DNA from: an uncultured Bacteroidales bacterium
GTDB taxonomy: Bacteria; Bacteroidota; Bacteroidia; Bacteroidales; Bacteroidaceae
Reading direction: 5' to 3'
Assembly: GCA_902774335.1 (NCBI GenBank)
Contig: CACYHW010000007.1
Span: 17,012-81,011 of the forward strand
Length of the DNA: 64,000 nt
In this document: piece by piece, positions 55,557 to 64,000 of the stretch
Position numbering within the stretch: the first letter of the stretch is position 1
Layout of the letters: each line of letters begins with the position of its first letter
The notes under the pieces: model-generated
The model's input: only the letters and a program-made list of their open reading frames with translations
Told to the model about the DNA's origin: nothing
Databases searched by the model: none
Program-made: the position numbers and the translations under genes

Positions 55557-56633
55557 ATGAAAGAGGCAGTACTTATACTTGAGGACGGTACCAGGTATGT
55601 GGGCCGCTCATTCGGATACGAGAAACCGGTATCCGGCGAGCTGGTGTTCTATACCGCAATGACCGGATACCCTGAGAGTTTGACCGACCCGTCTTACAAG
55701 GGACAGATCCTGGTCCCCACATTCCCGCTCATAGGCAACTACGGTGTGCCGGGCGACGAGACGGTGAACGGCATTTCGCGTTTTTTTGAATCGGACAAGA
55801 TACAGTGCTCGGCACTTGTGATTGCGCAGTACTCGGCTGAGTACAGTCATTGGGATTCGGAGCGCAGCCTGGGCGAGTGGCTCAAGCGCTGGGAGGTTCC
55901 CGGTATCTACGGTATCGATACCAGGGCGCTTACCAAACGTCTGCGTGAAAAGGGCGCCATGCTGGGCAAGATAGTGTTCGGTGACGAGGATATCCCTTTT
56001 TATGACCCCAACAAGGACAATCTGGTGGCACAGGTATCATGCCCCGAAATCAAGTATTACGGAAACGGAAAATACAAGGTGCTCATGGTGGACTGCGGTA
56101 TGAAGAACAACATACTGCGCTGCCTGCTTGACTATAACGTTCAGATCAAGCGTGTGCCCTGGAACTATGACTTCAGTAACGAGGATTACGACGGTCTGTT
56201 CATCTCGAACGGCCCCGGCGACCCCGCTATGTGCACCGAGACTGTTGAGCATATACGTGAGGCGCTCAAGCAGGACCGCCCCATAATGGGTATCTGTCTG
56301 GGTAACCAGCTGCTTGCTCTGGCAGCCGGCGCCAAGACCTACAAACTTAAGTACGGACACCGCGGACACAACCAGACGGTACGTATCCCGGGTACCCATA
56401 AGTGCTTTGTGACATCGCAGAACCACGGTTTTGCCATCGATGACAAGACTCTGCCTGCCGACTGGGAGCGTATGTTCGAGAACCTGAACGACGGCACGAA
56501 TGAGGGTATAAGGCATAAGTCAAAACCCTTCTTCTCAACTCAGTTCCATCCGGAGGCATCGAGCGGACCTACCGATACGGGTAATCTGTTCGGCATGTTT
56601 GTGGACAATATGATACGTTACTCTAAGAAATGA
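55557..56633 (+). CDS. carA: Carbamoyl-phosphate synthase small subunit
   Basis: 358 residues. The N-terminal domain (MKEAVLILEDGTRYVGRSFGY) is followed by the class I glutamine amidotransferase with nucleophile Cys in IMGICLGNQLLAL and the His/Glu pair in STQFHPEASSGP. It releases ammonia from glutamine for CarB, feeding pyrimidine and arginine synthesis. The stop overlaps the carB ATG by 4 nt (ATGA). Confidence 0.96.
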   Translation: MKEAVLILEDGTRYVGRSFGYEKPVSGELVFYTAMTGYPESLTDPSYKGQILVPTFPLIGNYGVPGDETVNGISRFFESDKIQCSALVIAQYSAEYSHWDSERSLGEWLKRWEVPGIYGIDTRALTKRLREKGAMLGKIVFGDEDIPFYDPNKDNLVAQVSCPEIKYYGNGKYKVLMVDCGMKNNILRCLLDYNVQIKRVPWNYDFSNEDYDGLFISNGPGDPAMCTETVEHIREALKQDRPIMGICLGNQLLALAAGAKTYKLKYGHRGHNQTVRIPGTHKCFVTSQNHGFAIDDKTLPADWERMFENLNDGTNEGIRHKSKPFFSTQFHPEASSGPTDTGNLFGMFVDNMIRYSKK

Positions 56634-59600
56634 CGGATACTATGGAAGATGTAAAGAGAGTACTTGTGCTCGGTTCAGGAGCACTCAAGATAGGTCAGTC
56701 AGGTGAGTTTGACTATTCAGGTTCGCAGGCTCTCAAGGCTCTGCGCGAGGACGGCAAGTTCACCATACTTATAAATCCCAATGTGGCCACTGTCCAGACA
56801 TCCGAGGGCGTGGCCGATGCCATCTATTATCTGCCCATCACTCCCGCCTTTGTGGAGAAGGTGATACAGAAGGAGCATCCCGACGGCATCATGCTTGCGT
56901 TCGGCGGCCAGACAGCCCTGAACTGCGGTGTCGAGCTCTACAAGAGCGGCATACTGGAGAAGTACGGCATCAAGGTGCTGGGCACTCCTGTTCAGGCTAT
57001 CATCAACACCGAGGACCGCGAGCTGTTTGCCGATATGATGCGCTCCATCAACGTCAAGACTCCGCGCAGTGAGGCTGTGAGCAACATGGAGGAGGCTCTT
57101 AAGGTGGTAAAGGAGATAGGTTATCCTGTTATAGTACGTGCAGCCTATACTCTGGGCGGCCTGGGATCAGGTTTCTGCTCCAATGACGAGGAGCTCAAGA
57201 AGGTGGCTGCATCGGCATTCTCATACTCACCCCAGATCCTGGTCGAGGAGTCGCTCAAGGGCTGGAAGGAGATTGAGTACGAGGTGGTGCGTGACCGCTA
57301 TGACAACTGTATCACGGTCTGCAACATGGAGAACTTTGACCCGCTGGGTATCCATACGGGTGAGAGCGTGGTTGTGGCTCCGTCACAGACTCTGAGCGAC
57401 CATGAGTACCATAAGCTGCGCCGCATAGCCATCGACATTATACGTCACGTGGGTATAGTGGGAGAGTGCAACGTCCAGTATGCTCTGGATCCCAACTCCG
57501 ACGATTACCGCGTGATCGAGGTGAACGCACGTCTGAGCCGCTCATCGGCCCTGGCATCCAAGGCTACAGGTTATCCTCTGGCTTTTGTGGCTGCCAAGCT
57601 GGGTCTGGGTTACGGCCTGGATGAGATTCCAAACTCTGTGACCAAGGTTACATCGGCCTGCTTCGAGCCCGCCCTGGACTATGTGGTATGTAAGATACCG
57701 CGCTGGGACCTGGGTAAGTTCGAGGGTGTGTCACGTCTGATTGGCTCAAGCATGAAGTCGGTGGGCGAGATCATGTCCATTGGCCGTACCTTCGAGGAGG
57801 CTATCCAGAAGGGTATGCGTATGGTGGGTCAGGGCCTGCACGGTTTTGTGTGCAACAACATTAAGGTTCAGGATATCGAGACTGAGCTGGTGAATCCCAC
57901 CGACCGCCGTCTGCCGGCTATCGAGCAGGCTTTCGCGCAGGGTTACACTGTGGACCGTCTGCATGAGCTGACCAAGATTGACAAGTGGTTCCTGTGCCGT
58001 CTGGCCAACATACATAATATCGAGCAGCAGCTCAAGGCTGCCGGCAGTCTGGATAATGTGGACGCCGACCTGATGCGTGAGGCCAAGTGCATGGGATTCA
58101 GCGACTACCAGATAGGTAAGCTGACCGTGAAGGACAATATCGACGCTCACAGCAAGGCACGTCTGGTACGTAAGGCTCGCAAGAGCATGGGTATCCTTCC
58201 TGTGGTCAAGCAGATAGATACGCTGGCCGGCGAGTATCCCGCATTCACCAACTACCTCTATATTACCTATAACGGTACCGAGAACGATACTGCTTTCGAG
58301 CAGGATGGCAAGTCGGTGATCGTGCTGGGTAGCGGTGCTTACCGTATCGGCTCGAGCGTTGAGTTTGACTGGTGCGGTGTGGCTGCCGTAAAGAAGATTC
58401 AGGAGATGGGCTACCGCGCCGTGATGATAAACTACAACCCTGAGACGGTTAGTACCGACTACGATACCTGCGACCGTCTGTTCTTTGACGAGCTGACTCT
58501 GGAGCGTGTGCTTGACATATGCGACCTGGAGGCTCCCAAGGGCGTGATTGTATCTACCGGCGGTCAGATTCCCAACAACCTGGCTCTGCTGCTGGACCGT
58601 GAGGGTGTGAACATCCTGGGTACATCGGCCAAGTCAATCGATATGGCCGAGGACCGTCAGAAGTTCTCCGAGATGTGCGACTCGCTGGGTATCGACCAGC
58701 CGCGCTGGAAGGAGCTCACCAGCATGGATGATATCTGGAGCTTTGTCGATGAGGTGGGTCTGCCTGTGCTGATCCGTCCCTCTTATGTGCTCTCGGGTGC
58801 CGCCATGCGTGTGGTAAGTGACCGTGCGGAGCTGGAGACAGCCCTCAACAACGCTGCTGTGGTTAGTCAGGAGCATCCTGTGGTTGTGACCGAGTTCCTG
58901 CAGCGCGCCAAGGAGGTCGAGATTGACGCTGTGGCTCAGAACGGTGTGATCAAGTGCTACGCCATAAGCGAGCATATTGAGTTTGCAGGCGTTCACTCGG
59001 GCGACGCTACCGTAGTGTTCCCGGCACAGAAGCTCTACTACGAGACCATCCGTCAGATTAAGAAGATTTCCAAGAAGATTGCAAGCGCCCTGAACATATC
59101 GGGCCCCTTCAATATCCAGTTCCTGGCCAAGGAGAACAGCATCAAGGTTATTGAGTGTAACCTGCGTGCCTCACGTTCGTTCCCGTTCGTGAGCAAGATC
59201 ACCAAGTTCAACTTTATAGGTATGGCTACGGAGATCATGCTGGGCAAGGAGGTTGAGCCTTTCGGTAAGACGTTTGCCGATATCGACTACGTGGGTGTCA
59301 AGTGCTCACAGTTCTCGTTTGCACGTCTGCTCAAGGCCGATCCTATCCTGGGTGTGGATATGGCGTCTACCGGCGAGGTGGCCTGCGTGGGTGACAACTA
59401 TCACGAGGCTCTGCTCAAGAGTATGATATCGGTGGGCACACGCGTTCCGTCAAAGGAGAAGGGCGTGCTGCTGTCATCGGGCCCCACCAAGTCAAAGATC
59501 GACCTTCTGGATGCAGCACGTATCCTGAATGATTACGGTTATAACCTTTACGCCACCAGCGGTACCGCCCATTTCCTTGAGGAGAACGGCATAAAGGTTA

Positions 59601-59863
59601 AGGAGGTGCTGCACTGGCCGGATTCGGACGAGAAGCCTAATGTGATTGACTATATGCGCGGCGGCAAGATTGACCTGGCTATCAACATTCCCAAGAACAA
59701 TACCGCGCGTGAGCTCCAGAACGGCTATCTGATAAGGCGTACTGCGGTTGACTTCAACATACCGCTTATTACGAATGCCCGCCAGGCAAGCGCATTCATC
59801 TATGCATTCTGCAAGATAGGCGTTGACGGACTTGCAATCAAGCGAATTGACGAATACGTATAA
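56630..59863 (+). CDS. carB: Carbamoyl-phosphate synthase large subunit
   Basis: 1077 residues, full length. Two homologous ATP-grasp halves are visible: the first starts VKRVLVLGSGALKIGQSGEFDYSG, the second KSVIVLGSGAYRIGSSVEFDWCG. Both have the NPNV/NPET and FGGQTALN/STGGQIPNN segments. A C-terminal MGS-like allosteric domain (VLLSSGPTKSKIDLLDAARILNDYGY is split over it) ends the protein. It makes carbamoyl phosphate from bicarbonate, ATP and ammonia from CarA. The start could be Met1 or Met5; Met1 gives the overlap with carA. Confidence 0.97.
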   Translation: MTDTMEDVKRVLVLGSGALKIGQSGEFDYSGSQALKALREDGKFTILINPNVATVQTSEGVADAIYYLPITPAFVEKVIQKEHPDGIMLAFGGQTALNCGVELYKSGILEKYGIKVLGTPVQAIINTEDRELFADMMRSINVKTPRSEAVSNMEEALKVVKEIGYPVIVRAAYTLGGLGSGFCSNDEELKKVAASAFSYSPQILVEESLKGWKEIEYEVVRDRYDNCITVCNMENFDPLGIHTGESVVVAPSQTLSDHEYHKLRRIAIDIIRHVGIVGECNVQYALDPNSDDYRVIEVNARLSRSSALASKATGYPLAFVAAKLGLGYGLDEIPNSVTKVTSACFEPALDYVVCKIPRWDLGKFEGVSRLIGSSMKSVGEIMSIGRTFEEAIQKGMRMVGQGLHGFVCNNIKVQDIETELVNPTDRRLPAIEQAFAQGYTVDRLHELTKIDKWFLCRLANIHNIEQQLKAAGSLDNVDADLMREAKCMGFSDYQIGKLTVKDNIDAHSKARLVRKARKSMGILPVVKQIDTLAGEYPAFTNYLYITYNGTENDTAFEQDGKSVIVLGSGAYRIGSSVEFDWCGVAAVKKIQEMGYRAVMINYNPETVSTDYDTCDRLFFDELTLERVLDICDLEAPKGVIVSTGGQIPNNLALLLDREGVNILGTSAKSIDMAEDRQKFSEMCDSLGIDQPRWKELTSMDDIWSFVDEVGLPVLIRPSYVLSGAAMRVVSDRAELETALNNAAVVSQEHPVVVTEFLQRAKEVEIDAVAQNGVIKCYAISEHIEFAGVHSGDATVVFPAQKLYYETIRQIKKISKKIASALNISGPFNIQFLAKENSIKVIECNLRASRSFPFVSKITKFNFIGMATEIMLGKEVEPFGKTFADIDYVGVKCSQFSFARLLKADPILGVDMASTGEVACVGDNYHEALLKSMISVGTRVPSKEKGVLLSSGPTKSKIDLLDAARILNDYGYNLYATSGTAHFLEENGIKVKEVLHWPDSDEKPNVIDYMRGGKIDLAINIPKNNTARELQNGYLIRRTAVDFNIPLITNARQASAFIYAFCKIGVDGLAIKRIDEYV

Positions 59864-59887
59864 GTATAATATTTAAGGACTGTATTT

Positions 59888-61732
59888 ATGTGTGGAATAG
59901 TAGGTTATGTAGGTAAGAGAAAGGCTTATCCCATTCTTGTAAAGGGACTCTCCCGACTGGAGTACCGCGGTTATGACAGTGCCGGCGTGGCGCTTATAAA
60001 CGATGACGGTAACCTGGTTATCTACAAGACAAAAGGTAAGGTGGCCGATCTGGAGCGTTCTGTGGAGGGTAAGGACCTGAGCGGAACCATAGGTATTGCA
60101 CATACCAGATGGGCAACCCACGGTGAGCCTAACGATGTGAACGCGCACCCTCACTTCTCGGAGTCGGGTAACCTGGCGCTCATTCACAACGGCATCATCG
60201 AGAACTACCGCTCGCTCAAGAAGGAACTCCAGAACCAGGGCTATCACTTTAAGAGCGAGACCGATACCGAGGTTATCATACAGCTTATACAGTTTATCAT
60301 GGACAGCCACTCGATTACTCTCGAGGAGGCTGTTCCTCTGGCTCTCAACAGCGTGATAGGCGCCTATGCCATCGTGATTGTGGACAAGACCCAGCCGGAC
60401 CGTATGATCGCAGCCCGCAAGGGCAGTCCGCTCATCATAGGAGTGGGCGACGACGAGTTCCTGATAGGGTCCGATGCAACCCCGATCGTGGAGTACACCG
60501 ACCGTGTGGTCTATCTGGGCGAGGAGCAGATTGCTTTCATACAGCGCGGTCAGGAACTTAAGATAACCGACCTTAAGAGCGTGGAGCAGACTCCGGTAAT
60601 CAAGAAGTTGGAGCTCAACCTGAGCCAGATAGAGAAGGGCGGATTCCCGCACTTCATGCTCAAGGAGATTCACGAGCAGCCCGACACCACACGTACGGTC
60701 ATGAACGGCCGTCTGCACCCCGAGCTGGGCATTGTCAAGCTGTCGGGTGTGATTGACCATAAGGAGAGGCTGCTGAGTGCCAGACGCATCATTATATGCG
60801 CCTGCGGTACTTCGTGGCACGCTGCGCTTATCGGCAAATATATGATTGAGGACCTGACGCGTATCCCTGTCGAGGTGGAGTACTCATCGGAGTTCCGTTA
60901 TCGCAACCCCGTAATCTATCCGGACGATGTGGTGATAGCCATTTCGCAGTCGGGCGAGACGGCCGATACGCTGGCCGCAATGCAGCTGGCCAAGGCATCT
61001 GGCGCATTCCTGTTCGGTATATGCAACGTGGTGGGCTCGTCCATAGCACGTGCGGCCGATACGGGCTGCTATACCCATGCTGGTCCCGAGATAGGTGTGG
61101 CATCCACCAAGGCCTTTACGGCTCAGGTGGAGACTCTGCTGCTGCTTGCGCTGAGCATCGCCCAGGAGAAGGGTACAGTTGATGCCGGGCAGCGTCAGCG
61201 TATCATCAAGGAACTGCAGAACATACCCGCCAAGATCGAGAAGATACTGGGGCATGACAAGCAGATCTCGGAGCTGGCCAAGACCTTTACCTACGCGCAT
61301 AACTTTATCTACCTGGGACGCGGTTACAACTATCCCATAGCGCTGGAGGGCGCCCTCAAGCTCAAGGAGATATCCTATATCCATGCTGAGGGTTATCCCG
61401 CAGCCGAGATGAAGCACGGTCCCATTGCGCTTATTGACGATGAGATGCCGGTGGTGGTGATTGCACCCAAGCGCGGACACTACGATAAGATTCTGAGTAA
61501 CATACAGGAGGTCAAGGCCCGTAAGGGACGTGTCATCAGCATTGTGACCGAGGGCGACAAGGATGTAAAGGCCATATCGGACTACTCGTTCGAGATACCG
61601 GATACCGAGGAGTGCCTGGTTCCGCTGCTGAGCGCAATACCTCTTCAGCTGCTGGCTTATCATATCGCCATAGCCAAGGGCCGCGATGTGGATCAGCCGC
61701 GTAACCTTGCCAAGTCTGTAACAGTGGAATAA
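59888..61732 (+). CDS. glmS: Glutamine-fructose-6-phosphate aminotransferase
   Basis: 614 residues. Cys2 (MCGIVGYVGKRKAYPI) is the class II glutaminase nucleophile; GLSRLEYRGYDSAG and THGEPNDVNAHPH follow. Two SIS isomerase domains have IICACGTSWHAAL, ISQSGETADTLAA and IYLGRGYNYPIALEGALKLKE, and the protein ends in NLAKSVTVE. It makes glucosamine-6-phosphate, the entry to peptidoglycan and LPS amino sugars. It is 24 nt after carB and 5 nt before purF. No glmS ribozyme-like structure is expected or seen in the 24-nt gap. Confidence 0.97.
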   Translation: MCGIVGYVGKRKAYPILVKGLSRLEYRGYDSAGVALINDDGNLVIYKTKGKVADLERSVEGKDLSGTIGIAHTRWATHGEPNDVNAHPHFSESGNLALIHNGIIENYRSLKKELQNQGYHFKSETDTEVIIQLIQFIMDSHSITLEEAVPLALNSVIGAYAIVIVDKTQPDRMIAARKGSPLIIGVGDDEFLIGSDATPIVEYTDRVVYLGEEQIAFIQRGQELKITDLKSVEQTPVIKKLELNLSQIEKGGFPHFMLKEIHEQPDTTRTVMNGRLHPELGIVKLSGVIDHKERLLSARRIIICACGTSWHAALIGKYMIEDLTRIPVEVEYSSEFRYRNPVIYPDDVVIAISQSGETADTLAAMQLAKASGAFLFGICNVVGSSIARAADTGCYTHAGPEIGVASTKAFTAQVETLLLLALSIAQEKGTVDAGQRQRIIKELQNIPAKIEKILGHDKQISELAKTFTYAHNFIYLGRGYNYPIALEGALKLKEISYIHAEGYPAAEMKHGPIALIDDEMPVVVIAPKRGHYDKILSNIQEVKARKGRVISIVTEGDKDVKAISDYSFEIPDTEECLVPLLSAIPLQLLAYHIAIAKGRDVDQPRNLAKSVTVE

Positions 61733-61737
61733 AGAAT

Positions 61738-63141
61738 ATGGAAGAATTGCATCACGAATGCGGAGTGTTTGGCATCTACGGTGTGGAGAACGCCGCACAG
61801 TATGCCTATTATGCGCTGCACAGCCTGCAGCATCGCGGTCAGCAGGGTTGCGGAATCGTTACTTCCGACAAGCAGGGCATGCATCTTCATAAGGGTGCCG
61901 GTCTGGTGATTGAGATATTCGGCCAGAAGCATCTGGATGAGCTTACCGGCAATATCGCCATCGGACATGTGCGTTATCCGACCACCAACGTGGGCGGTAT
62001 GGAGAATATCCAGCCCTTTACATTCCATCACTATACGGGCGACTTTGCTCTGGCTCACAACGGTAACATTATCAACTCCAAGGAGCTGCGTCTCTATCTG
62101 GAGCGCCGCGGAAGCCTGCTGCAGACCACATCGGACAGCGAGCTGTTTGCTCACCTTATCAAGAAGGATCCCACCGAGGAGGACCGCATTACCAACATCA
62201 TCAATGCGCTCAATATGATTGAGGGTGCGTTCTCGTTGGTGATTATGACTCCCAACCGTATCTATGCATGCCGCGACAAGTACGGTTTCCATCCGCTCTC
62301 CATCGCCAAACTGGGCAACGGATATGTGGTGGCCAGCGAAACCTGCGCGTTCGATGCCATCGGCGCCGAGTTCATCCGTGACGTCAACCCGGGCGAGGTG
62401 ATTTCCATTGACCATCACGGCATACGCTCAAACGACTATTCAAAACTCCGCAGTCACCGCATGTGCGTGATGGAGTACATATACTTTGCGCGTCCCGACA
62501 GCGACATAGAGGGCTGCAACGTGCACTCTTTCCGCAAGCTGTCCGGCCGTCTGCTCTATCAGGAGCATCCTGTGGATGCCGATATAGTGGTTGGTGTGCC
62601 CGACTCGAGCCTGAGCGCCGCAATGGGTTACGCCGAGGCCAGCGGTATCCCGTACGAGATGGGTCTGCTCAAGAGCAAGTATGTGGGCCGAACCTTTATC
62701 CAGCCCAAGCAGGAGCTGCGTGACAAGGGTGTCAAGATGAAGCTTTCGCCCGTTCGCAGCATCGTGAACGGCAAGCGCGTGATTCTGATTGACGACTCCA
62801 TTGTGCGCGGTACCACATCGCGTCAGATTGTGCGTATGCTGCGTGAGGCGGGCGCTGTGGAGGTTCATGTATGCATAGCAAGCCCCAAGTATGCCTATCC
62901 CTGCTACTACGGTGTGGATACGGGTACCTACGAGGAGCTTATCGGCTCAAGCCATACGGTCGAGGAGATTCGTGATTATATAGAGGCTGACTCGCTCTAT
63001 TACCTCTCACTCGAGTCTCTCTACAAGGCATCCGGCCGCAGTATGGAGCAGTGCCGGCTCTGTACGGCCTGCTTTAACGGTGACTATCCCACCAACCTCT
63101 ATAACTACGAGGAGGAACTGAAGCGTCACAAAACCTGTTGA
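61738..63141 (+). CDS. purF: Amidophosphoribosyltransferase
   Basis: 467 residues. A 7-residue propeptide precedes Cys8 (HHECGVFGIYG), the class II glutaminase nucleophile. The PRPP-binding motif is VILIDDSIVRGTTS. C-terminal cysteines (QCRLCTACFNGDYPTNLY) match the [4Fe-4S]-binding form of B. subtilis type. It makes phosphoribosylamine, the first step of purine synthesis. It is the last of the tightly packed biosynthetic genes that begin at gltB. Confidence 0.96.
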   Translation: MEELHHECGVFGIYGVENAAQYAYYALHSLQHRGQQGCGIVTSDKQGMHLHKGAGLVIEIFGQKHLDELTGNIAIGHVRYPTTNVGGMENIQPFTFHHYTGDFALAHNGNIINSKELRLYLERRGSLLQTTSDSELFAHLIKKDPTEEDRITNIINALNMIEGAFSLVIMTPNRIYACRDKYGFHPLSIAKLGNGYVVASETCAFDAIGAEFIRDVNPGEVISIDHHGIRSNDYSKLRSHRMCVMEYIYFARPDSDIEGCNVHSFRKLSGRLLYQEHPVDADIVVGVPDSSLSAAMGYAEASGIPYEMGLLKSKYVGRTFIQPKQELRDKGVKMKLSPVRSIVNGKRVILIDDSIVRGTTSRQIVRMLREAGAVEVHVCIASPKYAYPCYYGVDTGTYEELIGSSHTVEEIRDYIEADSLYYLSLESLYKASGRSMEQCRLCTACFNGDYPTNLYNYEEELKRHKTC

Positions 63142-63152
63142 TAAGTAAGCTC

Positions 63153-63185
63153 AATTGAGAATTGAGAATTGAGAATTGAGAATTA
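63153..63185. repeat. Four tandem AATTGAG heptamers after purF
   Basis: AATTGAG is repeated four times with perfect periodicity, then AATTAAT. It lies 12 nt after the purF stop and 25 nt before the FNT-family ATG. It belongs to the same heptamer family as the blocks at 1083, 1230, 19528 and 47500. Confidence 0.75.
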
Positions 63186-63210
63186 ATTTTGCTCCCGTAA
63201 TTCTTTGAAT

Positions 63211-63819
63211 ATGGGAAAGTTCAGTACAATTATCAAGTCTTCGATCCTGGCAGGTATCTGCATAGGAATTGCAGGTTTCGGTTTTCTGGCCCTTGGCGGT
63301 GTTGTAGGCGCCGTAATGTTTGCATTCGGCCTTATTACGGTAGTTTGCTATAAACTCAAGCTCTACACCGGTACCGCCGGTTTCATTGAGAAGGGACAGG
63401 TGGGTGACCTGCTGCTTATCCTGGTTGGAAACATTATAGGCTGTCTGCTGGTGGCTCTGCTCGCAAGAGTATCGCCCATGCCTCTGCAGGAAGCCGCTCA
63501 GAAAGTTCTTGAGGGCCGATTGGCGATTGGTCCCGTACGTGCCGGCCTGCTGGCCATAGGCTGCGGATTCCTGATGACTACTGCTGTGACATTTGCCCGC
63601 CGTAACCAGTGGCTCCCGCTGCTCTTTGCAGTCCCTATGTTCATACTGTGCGGATTCCCTCACTGCATTGCCGACGCTTTCTACTATCTGACTGTTCCGT
63701 TCGGTTTTATCTGTGATAACCTTGGACGCGTTCTGCTGCTTTATGTGTGCCTTGTGCTGGGCAACTTTGCAGGCTGTAACCTGTACCGCTTTATCATGAT
63801 AGGCGAGGAGAAGGTATAA
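63211..63819 (+). CDS. Formate/nitrite transporter family (FNT) channel, short form
   Basis: 202 residues from the ATG at 63211; a TTG 6 nt upstream is less likely. Six hydrophobic helices are visible, starting FSTIIKSSILAGICIGIAGFGFLALGG (split over helix 1). Features typical of FNT channels are the re-entrant-like GLITVVCYKLKLYTG and the FILCGFPHCIADAFYYL segment with a central His. It is about 70 residues shorter than FocA/NirC and has short loops. FNT channels carry formate, nitrite or hydrosulfide; the substrate here is unknown. Placement after nitrogen genes makes nitrite or another nitrogen anion possible, but that is inference. Confidence 0.75.
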   Translation: MGKFSTIIKSSILAGICIGIAGFGFLALGGVVGAVMFAFGLITVVCYKLKLYTGTAGFIEKGQVGDLLLILVGNIIGCLLVALLARVSPMPLQEAAQKVLEGRLAIGPVRAGLLAIGCGFLMTTAVTFARRNQWLPLLFAVPMFILCGFPHCIADAFYYLTVPFGFICDNLGRVLLLYVCLVLGNFAGCNLYRFIMIGEEKV

Positions 63820-63834
63820 TTCATTATCATCATA

Positions 63835-63876
63835 AAAAGAGAGCAGCCTGACCGTTCGGCCAGGCTGCTCTCTTTT
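63835..63876. terminator. Bidirectional terminator after the FNT gene
   Basis: AAAAGAGAGCAGCCTG (63835-63850) pairs perfectly with CAGGCTGCTCTCTTTT (63861-63876); a short inner CC/GG extends the stem. It lies between the FNT gene (+) and the partial minus-strand gene ending at 63890. Confidence 0.92.
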
Positions 63877-63889
63877 CACCTTGTACTTA

Positions 63890-64000
63890 TTACTTTGCTA
63901 TGCGGTTGTTGATGTAATCCATAGGAATGCTGTTGATTGCAACATCGTTCTGGTCAGTTACCAGGATCTCGCTGAAGATGTCGTAGTACAGATCCTTGAT
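63890..64000 (-). CDS. C-terminal end of an unknown protein (partial)
   Basis: The last 36 codons of a minus-strand gene, ending TAA at 63892-63890, continue past the window edge. The visible tail reads KDLYYDIFSEILVTDQND and ends AINSIPMDYINNRIAK. Codon use resembles the neighbours and the stop is followed by the shared terminator, so a real gene is likely. I do not recognise it. Confidence 0.6.
   Translation of the reverse strand: MKDLYYDIFSEILVTDQNDVAINSIPMDYINNRIAK

Overview
The window looks like a chromosome segment of a Bacteroidales bacterium, probably Prevotella-like. The evidence is promoters of the Bacteroidetes type (TTTG near -33, TAnnTTTG near -7), A-rich leaders mostly without Shine-Dalgarno sequences, type IX secretion (T9SS)-like sorting tails on four secreted proteins, a type III glutamine synthetase, a DapL lysine route and a DUF1573 protein. 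The lineage is inferred from gene content only; no rRNA or tRNA gene was seen.

Layout. 1-5.6 kb: the 3' end of a GH3 glycosidase, a converging four-gene operon (SIMPL protein, rsmG, MBL hydrolase, DUF1573) and a secreted CE1-like esterase. 5.6-7.5 kb: pyrG behind a leader ORF and hairpin. 7.7-17.4 kb: a 3206-residue secreted LamG-type protein. 17.6-20.5 kb: leader ORF, glnB (P-II), amtB and a TorF-like porin. 20.5-31 kb: an accessory region with a GH27 alpha-galactosidase, a 36-bp perfect palindrome, an unknown protein, a 1443-residue CotH-family protein, hicAB between two related palindromes, a DUF418 membrane protein, umuDC and a 47-residue ORF. 31-42.8 kb (minus strand): a membrane-bound AraC-type regulator, a phased operator-like array, a second 3101-residue LamG giant paralogous to the first, and a smaller secreted protein. 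43-63.8 kb (plus strand): asnB and glnN, each behind a leader ORF and hairpin, then gltB-gltD-dapF-dapL-carA-carB-glmS-purF and an FNT-type channel gene. A partial minus-strand gene reaches the right edge.

How it fits together. The window gathers ammonium entry and sensing (amtB, glnB), glutamine and glutamate synthesis (glnN, gltBD) and six glutamine-consuming amidotransferases (pyrG, asnB, gltB, carA, glmS, purF). The most notable signal is regulatory. pyrG, glnB-amtB and asnB are each preceded by an unannotated 35-40 residue ORF rich in Asn and Gln, with runs of 14-15 consecutive N/Q residues in two of them, followed by an intrinsic terminator just before the gene. In each case the last codons of the leader ORF are complementary to the 5' arm of that terminator, which is the geometry of ribosome-mediated attenuation. 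glnN has the same layout but a leader without the N/Q run. I infer a glutamine/asparagine-responsive attenuation regulon; I know of no description of it, but could not search.
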